From NCBI GenBank assembly GCA_002402375.1, contig DHFT01000049.1:1-28633 (forward strand): a stretch of 28,633 nucleotides of DNA, in the 5' to 3' direction. Position numbers and translations under genes: made by a program. This document shows, in pieces, positions 23,527 to 28,633 of the stretch. Under the pieces are notes generated by a model. That model searched no databases. It was not told the origin of the DNA and saw nothing but the letters and a program-made list of their open reading frames with translations. Each line of letters begins with the position of its first letter. The stretch's first letter is position 1. The DNA is from Elusimicrobia bacterium UBA4817. Its GTDB lineage: Bacteria > Elusimicrobiota > UBA8919.

Positions 23527-23852
23527 ATGAATTGAATCTGATTACCTGTATCGTTCAGCGAGGAAAAGCGGACAAAGTAATAAAAGATGCAATTAAATCG
23601 GGTGCGGAAGGTGCTACGGTTTTTTATGCTCGCGGCACCGGCGTTCGTCAGAAACTGGGCTTCTGGGGAAAAATTATTACACCTGAAAAAGAAGTGATTT
23701 TAATTGTCACGAAAAAATTGCAGACCGACGCTGTTTTTGAGGCGATTATAAAATCCGGCAAACTTGCTCAACCGGGGCAGGGCTTTGCTTTCGTTCACTC
23801 GGTAGACAGAGCAGTGGGGTTTTTGACAGAACACAGAACAGACACGAAATAA
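23523..23852 (+). CDS. P-II-like signalling protein
   Basis: 109 residues with the P-II fold signatures. Strand 1 is 'LITCIVQRGKADKVIKDAIKSGAEGATVFYARGTG', strand 3 'EVILIVTKKLQTDAVFEAII', and then 'AQPGQGFAFVHSVDRAVGF'. Classical GlnB/GlnK sense 2-oxoglutarate and ATP/ADP. Here the T-loop ('GVRQKLGFWGKIITPEKEV') is shorter and lacks the Tyr uridylylated in enterobacteria. It therefore belongs to the divergent P-II-like group and may bind another effector. Overlap with pfp (ATGA) suggests linkage to central carbon metabolism. The last residues ('TEHRTDTK') are encoded by a non-coding-type repeat and may be an accretion. Confidence 0.85.
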   Translation: MNELNLITCIVQRGKADKVIKDAIKSGAEGATVFYARGTGVRQKLGFWGKIITPEKEVILIVTKKLQTDAVFEAIIKSGKLAQPGQGFAFVHSVDRAVGFLTEHRTDTK

Positions 23853-23900
23853 GACACAGAACAGACATGGAAAAGTTCCGCGCCAGTTCCGCGGTATTCT
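23826..23900 (+). repeat. ACAGAAC / GTTCCGCG repeat element
   Basis: The words ACAGAACACAGAACAGACACG and ACACAGAACAGACATGG are followed by GTTCCGCGCCAGTTCCGCGG. The same words occur at 19008-19105 before accA. The element runs from the P-II-like gene's last codons to the next start. Confidence 0.65.
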
Positions 23901-24605
23901 ATGAAATTTTCATTTTTATTTTTTTTAGCAGGTATAACCGTTTTTTCGCTATACGGTAAAAATTTTGCTAAAAAAACAACCGGCGACATAACAAGGGCAG
24001 TAAAATCATTTCAGGAAACAACGGGAACGGTACAAAAACCGGTTAATAAAGAACAACTTGAAACGCTTAAAAATTTAAATTCCGAACTCGGGTTTTCCGC
24101 TGATAAGCCGATGGTTGAAGTTGATGTTGTCTCGCCGATAATGGACAAACTCGGGCAGGCGATTCCAAAGGATGTCCCGAAAAATTTAACGGAAATTGCG
24201 GCAGAATTTTACTTGAAAAAAGTTGAGGCGTTAAAATTATTTATATCAGAATACAACTCAAAAATAACATTTTTTGCAGTATTAATAGTTTTTATTTCTT
24301 TTATTTCCAAGTGGCTTGATATCTATAAACTTGCATATTTGTTAAGTCGGCTCGGATGGTTTTTTTCACAGTTCACCCTCGTAATTCTTTCACTTGCCGC
24401 AATTTCTATCTGGTTTTCACTGAAAAAAAATCTCTGGCTTGATGTCGGCAGTAATTTATTTTTTATACCGTTGCAAGTGCTTGCCGCCTCGTCTTTCGCT
24501 TTCAAAATAATGGATTCAAACTTTCCGGTATGGAACCGTTTATTCGGAAGTTTTATTTTGCCTATTGTTTCTGGAATAGCCACAAACGCAATAAGATTTT
24601 TATGA
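23901..24605 (+). CDS. Multi-pass membrane protein, unknown function
   Basis: 234 residues. An N-terminal signal-like segment ('FSFLFFLAGITVFSLYG') precedes a soluble, mostly helical region of about 95 residues. Then come three to four membrane helices: 'ITFFAVLIVFISFISKWL', 'FSQFTLVILSLAAISIWF', 'LFFIPLQVLAASSFAF' and 'LFGSFILPIVSGIATNAI'. No catalytic motif is visible. No strong ribosome site precedes the ATG; the upstream sequence is a repeat. The stop overlaps the start of the next membrane-protein gene (ATGA), so the two are probably co-translated and may form one complex. I do not recognise the family. Confidence 0.65.
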   Translation: MKFSFLFFLAGITVFSLYGKNFAKKTTGDITRAVKSFQETTGTVQKPVNKEQLETLKNLNSELGFSADKPMVEVDVVSPIMDKLGQAIPKDVPKNLTEIAAEFYLKKVEALKLFISEYNSKITFFAVLIVFISFISKWLDIYKLAYLLSRLGWFFSQFTLVILSLAAISIWFSLKKNLWLDVGSNLFFIPLQVLAASSFAFKIMDSNFPVWNRLFGSFILPIVSGIATNAIRFL

Positions 24606-25132
24606 AATTTAAAAAAATATTAAAACCTGTAATTGTATATATTTCAGTTACTATTTTTGGATATTTTTTATTTTCTGCAACCTGGGGTGGAATAAGTGGT
24701 ATCATATTTGCGAGTAAATTTCACAGAAACTCTGAATATCAAAAAGAAATACACAAAGCAATAAAATCCGTTGAATATGAAGATTTAATGGATGAAAAAA
24801 AAATGTGGGATAAAGTTCCACAAGAAATACAAGAAAAAATATCGAAACTCACCAAAGAAAATTTAAAAGCGGTTAATTGGTTTCCAATACACCTGCTTAC
24901 AAATTTTGGAACTTTTGCTATATTAGGGTTTATCGTTGGTTTAATTCTTAAAGATTACAGGTTTTCCGGAATAATCCCACTTCTACTATTATTTTTGACC
25001 TTGAAAATTTTAACTTATGAAGATTTTGTATTTATAAGTAAGTTCGTTACAGTATTGTGTGGCATAACTTCACAATTTATTGCCGTATATCTATTTTCAT
25101 TCCTTGCTTATATAATAAAATCAAAAAAGAAG

Positions 25133-26224
<1,092 letters not shown>

Positions 26225-26233
26225 AAATTTTGA

Positions 26234-26242
26234 ATTATAACA
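26234..26242 (-). promoter_or_regulatory. Extended -10 promoter of mnmA
   Basis: On the minus strand TGTTATAAT (extended -10) lies 9 bases before the mnmA ATG, the same distance as in dnaE. No good -35 is seen at 16-18 bases, as allowed for extended -10 promoters. It lies between the iscU stop and mnmA. Confidence 0.5.
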
Positions 26243-26257
26243 TTTGGTCTAATTGAA

Positions 26258-26644
26258 TTATTTTGGTTTTTGTTCAGGATGGTTTTTGTAGTAATCGTCA
26301 ACAGCAGCACGGAGAGCTTCTTCGGCGAGAACCGAGCAGTGCATTTTGACGGGAGGCAACCCGCCTAATGCTTCGGCGACGGCACGGTTGGATATTTTTA
26401 ATGCCTCGTCAACAGATTTTCCTTTTACCATTTCCGTTACCATTGAGGATGTGGCAATTGCGGCACCGCAGCCAAACGTCTTGAACTTCGCATCAACGAT
26501 AATTCCATCTTTTACTTTAATATAAAGCCGCATTATGTCGCCGCAGACAGGATTACCGACATTTCCAACGCCGTCTGCATCGGCAATTTCTCCGACATTT
26601 CTCGGATTATTAAAATGTTCCATCACTTTTGACGAGTATTGCAT
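26258..26644 (-). CDS. iscU: Iron-sulfur cluster scaffold IscU/NifU N-terminal type
   Basis: 128 residues from ATG 26644, preceded by GGAG 6 bases upstream; a TTG 12 bases earlier is less likely. It assembles Fe-S clusters from IscS-delivered sulfur. All three ligand Cys are present: 'VGNPVCGDIMRLYIKV', 'KFKTFGCGAAIATSSM' (after the conserved Phe-Gly) and 'LPPVKMHCSVLAEEAL'. The LPPVKMHCS motif replaces the LPPVK chaperone-binding site in the expected position. The N-terminal 'YSSKVMEHFNNPRNVG' is typical. It lies 76 bases after iscS, with a repeat in the gap, and 33 bases before mnmA. Confidence 0.96.
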   Translation of the reverse strand: MQYSSKVMEHFNNPRNVGEIADADGVGNVGNPVCGDIMRLYIKVKDGIIVDAKFKTFGCGAAIATSSMVTEMVKGKSVDEALKISNRAVAEALGGLPPVKMHCSVLAEEALRAAVDDYYKNHPEQKPK

Positions 26645-26656
26645 AGATAACTCCAA

Positions 26657-26740
26657 TTAAGAATTAAAAATTCACAATTCACAATTAAAAATTACAATTG
26701 ACAAAAGAATTTTACATTTTTCATTTTGCATTTTTAATTG
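26657..26740. repeat. AT-rich AATTAAAAATT-type repeats between iscS and iscU
   Basis: Words AATTAAGAATTAAAAATTCACAATTCACAATTAAAAATTACAATT and, further on, TTTTACATTTTTCATTTTGCATTTTTAATTG form an interrupted inverted repeat. The iscS stop and last codons ('NAK') lie inside it. Related words occur at 3854-3880 after groEL and at 12168-12200 around the PilX-like start codon. Confidence 0.6.
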
Positions 26741-27914
26741 ATTTTATCCTGTCTTCCCATAACGGCGACATTGACCTCAAACGCTCAACGATTTTCGGCA
26801 AAATTTCCAAAAGTTTATCAATATCTTTTTCAGTTGTGTAATGACCGAGTGAAAATCTTACGGAGCCCTGCGCCTTTTCCGGCGGCACACCCATTGCGGA
26901 TAAAACATGTGAGGGCTCCAAAGTTCCCGAAGTGCAAGCGCTTCCCGTTGAGGCGGCAAAGCCCTCCAAATCCAGCGACATCAAAATACCTTCGCCCTCA
27001 ATATAATTGAAAGAAATGTTGGATGTGTTGTAAATCCGTTTTTCAGGATGACCGTTAATCTGGGTGTATTTAATTTTTTCAAGAATTCCTTTTTCAAGTT
27101 TCTGACGGAGAGCCAAAATTCTTTTTGATTCCTTATCCATATCACGATGTGCAATTTCAAGTGCTTTTGCAAGCCCGACGATATAGGGAACATTTTCGGT
27201 GCCGGCACGTCTATTTTTTTCATGACTTCCGCCGTGAAATAGCGGATGAAGTTTTGTGCCTTTTCTCACATAGAGAACGCCGCTCCCTTTCGGAGCATAA
27301 AATTTATGTCCCGAAAGCGAGAGCAGGTCAATTCCCGTTTTTTTCACATTAAACGGAATTTTGCCGACAACCTGCACGGCATCAGTGTGAAAAGTTATAC
27401 TTTTTTCCTTTGCAATTTTTGCTATTTCCTCTATCGGTTGAATCGTTCCGACTTCATTATTGGCGTACATTATTGAAATTAAGACCGTTTTTTCCGTTAT
27501 TGATTTTTTCACATCGTCGGGGTTTACAATTCCGTATTTATCCACGGGCAGATATGTGACATCAACACCGAATTTTTTAGAAAGATATTCACAGGGTTCA
27601 ATCACAGAATGATGCTCAATAGTGGAGGTAATTATGCGGCAGTTTTTATCCTTATTGGCAAATGCCGTTCCTTTAATTGCAAAGTTGTTTGATTCTGTTC
27701 CGCAGGATGTAAAAACGATTTCAGACGGATTTTCCGCGCCCAAGAATTTTGCAATTTTTTCCCGCGCATCCTCAACCGCTTTTCTTGTTTCCTGCCCGAA
27801 CGAATGAACGCTGGAAGGATTACCGTAAAAATCCTTAAAATACGGCAGCATCGCATCAAGCACTTCCGGATGAACAGGCGTGGTCGCATTATAGTCAAGA
27901 TATATTTTTTTCAT
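26721..27914 (-). CDS. iscS: Cysteine desulfurase IscS/NifS
   Basis: 397 residues from ATG 27914. The start is placed at 'MKKIYLDYNATTPVHPEVLDAMLPYF', the canonical N-terminus; a longer in-frame reading would run back into the structured leader. It is a PLP enzyme that takes sulfur from cysteine as an enzyme persulfide. 'FTSCGTESNNFAIKG', 'ANNEVGTIQPIEEI' and 'HTDAVQVVGKIPF' bind the cofactor. 'LSGHKFYAPKGSGVLYVRKG' contains the PLP Lys, and 'STGSACTSGTLEPSHVL' contains the catalytic Cys. It heads the iscS-iscU-mnmA cluster with its own promoter. The last three codons are read from a dispersed repeat. Confidence 0.97.
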   Translation of the reverse strand: MKKIYLDYNATTPVHPEVLDAMLPYFKDFYGNPSSVHSFGQETRKAVEDAREKIAKFLGAENPSEIVFTSCGTESNNFAIKGTAFANKDKNCRIITSTIEHHSVIEPCEYLSKKFGVDVTYLPVDKYGIVNPDDVKKSITEKTVLISIMYANNEVGTIQPIEEIAKIAKEKSITFHTDAVQVVGKIPFNVKKTGIDLLSLSGHKFYAPKGSGVLYVRKGTKLHPLFHGGSHEKNRRAGTENVPYIVGLAKALEIAHRDMDKESKRILALRQKLEKGILEKIKYTQINGHPEKRIYNTSNISFNYIEGEGILMSLDLEGFAASTGSACTSGTLEPSHVLSAMGVPPEKAQGSVRFSLGHYTTEKDIDKLLEILPKIVERLRSMSPLWEDRIKSIKNAK

Positions 27915-28040
27915 TTTTTCCAGCTGAGCGAAGCAAAAACTTTTGCCAGACCTTTGAGGAGCGACTTTTTCGTTCCAAGAGCGACGACAGAGCGAAGCCG
28001 ACAAGGTGGTCGGCTGAGCGTGTCTGGAAAAGTTTATTGC
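27915..28040 (-). promoter_or_regulatory. Structured 5' leader of iscS
   Basis: On the minus strand a long stem closes the leader: AAACTTTT-CCAGAC (28035-28022) pairs with GTCTGG-C-AAAAGTTT (27951-27937), 14 pairs with one bulged base. Inside is a perfect 7-pair hairpin (AGCCGAC/GTCGGCT; 28015-28009 with 28002-27996). The loop region contains several AGCGAAGC/GAGCGAC words. No IscR-like site could be recognised. It may be a regulatory leader or a mobile repeat captured between promoter and gene. Confidence 0.55.
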
Positions 28041-28046
28041 TGAGTG

Positions 28047-28075
28047 ATTTTATCAAACCGTTGAATAAAAGTCAA
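28047..28075 (-). promoter_or_regulatory. iscS promoter
   Basis: On the minus strand TTGACT (28075-28070), 17 bases, TAAAAT (28052-28047). Transcription would start near 28040. It overlaps a plus-strand promoter-like sequence at 28061-28089. Confidence 0.75.
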
Positions 28076-28089
28076 GTATTTTGTATAAT
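28061..28089 (+). promoter_or_regulatory. Plus-strand promoter-like sequence overlapping the iscS promoter
   Basis: TTGAAT (28061-28066), 17 bases, TATAAT (28084-28089). It faces the FN3 fragment and the exported-protein gene at 28374. Because it shares bases with the divergent iscS promoter, the two could not both be occupied by RNA polymerase. Confidence 0.5.
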
Positions 28090-28310
28090 TTCCAATCGGC
28101 TACAAGGTCTATCGGGATAATAATTTAACACCGCTGAATCCTGATTTAATTCCAAAGAACCAGCCCGCATTTACGGACATAGGACTGACAAACGGGAAAA
28201 CGTATACATATACTATTTCAGTGGTTGACAATCTCGGTCAGGAAGGGACAAAATCAAGTCCCATTCAAGTAGTCCCGCAGGCAGGGATTGAATGGGGCGG
28301 TTCGCAATAA
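28089..28310 (+). pseudogene. FN3-domain remnant, 5'-truncated
   Basis: From the in-frame stop TAA at 28086-28088 the frame is open to TAA 28308-28310 but has no ATG, GTG or TTG near its beginning. The 73-residue product 'GYKVYRDNNLTP', 'FTDIGLTNGKTYTYTISVVDNLGQEG' is the C-terminal two-thirds of a fibronectin type III domain, followed by a short tail 'GIEWGGSQ'. It looks like the end of a large surface-protein gene whose front was lost when the iscS promoter region was joined here. Confidence 0.75.
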
Positions 28311-28314
28311 AAAT

Positions 28315-28357
28315 GTAGCCCCCGATTTCAATCGGGGATGAGTCCCGCAATAGGGAC
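28315..28357 (+). repeat. TGTAG-CCCCCGATT hairpin plus second hairpin
   Basis: TGTAG is followed by CCCCGATT (28320-28327) with AATCGGGG (28330-28337), then GTCCC (28342-28346) with GGGAC (28353-28357). The first hairpin is a sibling of the one at 1753-1777. Both copies stand just upstream of a ribosome site. Confidence 0.78.
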
Positions 28358-28373
28358 GAACAAGAGGTATGAA

Positions 28374-28633
28374 ATGAGAAAAACAATTTTAGCAGTTACA
28401 ATGGTTTTGGCTTTTGGCTGGGCGGTGGTGCAGGGGCAGACGTCAACGGAAACGGCAACACAACTACAACAAAACACAACCGAGCAGGTGCAGATAGAGG
28501 AGTATGTGCCGAAGGTAATAATAGAAGGCAAATGGGGAACAGTGCCGGGGGAATTTGGCTTTGGTGATAATCCATATAATGGACCAGCCAGTTTTGATTT
28601 GGATCAACTTGACCCCACCCCCAAAAACTGGGC
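28374..28633 (+). CDS. N-terminal part of an exported protein, possibly a beta-propeller
   Basis: 86 codons run off the window end. AGAGG lies 6 bases before ATG 28374. The signal peptide is 'RKTILAVTMVLAFGWAVVQGQ'. A Thr/Gln/Glu-rich stretch (about 24-48) follows, and then 'VPKVIIEGKWGTVPGEFGFGDNP'. The 'GKWGxxPGEFG' wording is typical of the first blade of NHL-type six-bladed beta-propellers exported by related candidate phyla, so an NHL-repeat surface protein is likely, but the repeats themselves lie beyond the window. A 3-codon mini-frame (ATG 28369) overlaps the start. Confidence 0.65.
   Translation, partial: MRKTILAVTMVLAFGWAVVQGQTSTETATQLQQNTTEQVQIEEYVPKVIIEGKWGTVPGEFGFGDNPYNGPASFDLDQLDPTPKNW

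Noticed and set aside
27915..28004. Extended iscS N-terminus (30 extra residues)
   Set aside because: The extra codons fall in the stem-loop leader, and the IscS family starts at the LDYNATTP motif.

Overview
The window comes from a Gram-negative-type (diderm) bacterium with moderate GC. A large secreted protein ends in a type IX-secretion-like (T9SS) 'YPNPF' sorting domain, a PorV-like outer-membrane protein follows it, there are two further predicted outer-membrane beta-barrels, and many short-period repeats sit at gene edges. Together these suit an uncultured candidate phylum of the Elusimicrobiota/Omnitrophota/Firestonebacteria kind. That placement is inference; no rRNA or taxonomic marker was compared.

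Layout. 1-905: tail of a CBM48-like glycan-binding protein, then coaX. 943-1707: an outer-membrane protein with its own promoter and a palindromic operator candidate. 1806-3850: groES-groEL. 3851-4552: a 700-base gap that is almost all RNA control. It holds a terminator, a consensus sigma70 promoter, paired hairpins, and two tandem cyclic-di-GMP-I (GEMM) riboswitch aptamers separated by an intrinsic terminator. 4553-9204: the riboswitch target, a very large multidomain exoprotein, followed by a PorV-like protein. 9210-13428: a promoter, a small HAMP-domain membrane protein and three pilin-like genes (a giant Ig-tipped prepilin, an Asp-rich prepilin and a PilX-like protein). 13467-16973: dnaE, probably on a leaderless mRNA. 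17162-19005: a HEAT-repeat exported protein and a beta-barrel protein.

19140-25165: metabolism and regulation, namely accA, a long variant class II aldolase, PPi-dependent phosphofructokinase and a P-II-like regulator, mixed with small membrane proteins of which two are clearly AT-richer. 25133-27914 (minus strand): iscS-iscU-mnmA, a sulfur-relay cluster in which IscS persulfide feeds the IscU scaffold and MnmA tRNA thiolation. IscS has a structured leader. 28089-28633: a start-less FN3 fragment and the 5' end of another exported protein.

How it works together. The most notable unit is 3951-13428. A c-di-GMP-sensing leader precedes a cell-surface protein and its probable outer-membrane partner, and a pseudopilin operon lies next to it. 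This suggests a surface attachment or motility module under second-messenger control. The second notable theme is exact 7- or 8-base tandem repeats that have become coding sequence, repeatedly forming the hydrophobic core of signal peptides or the pilin leader.
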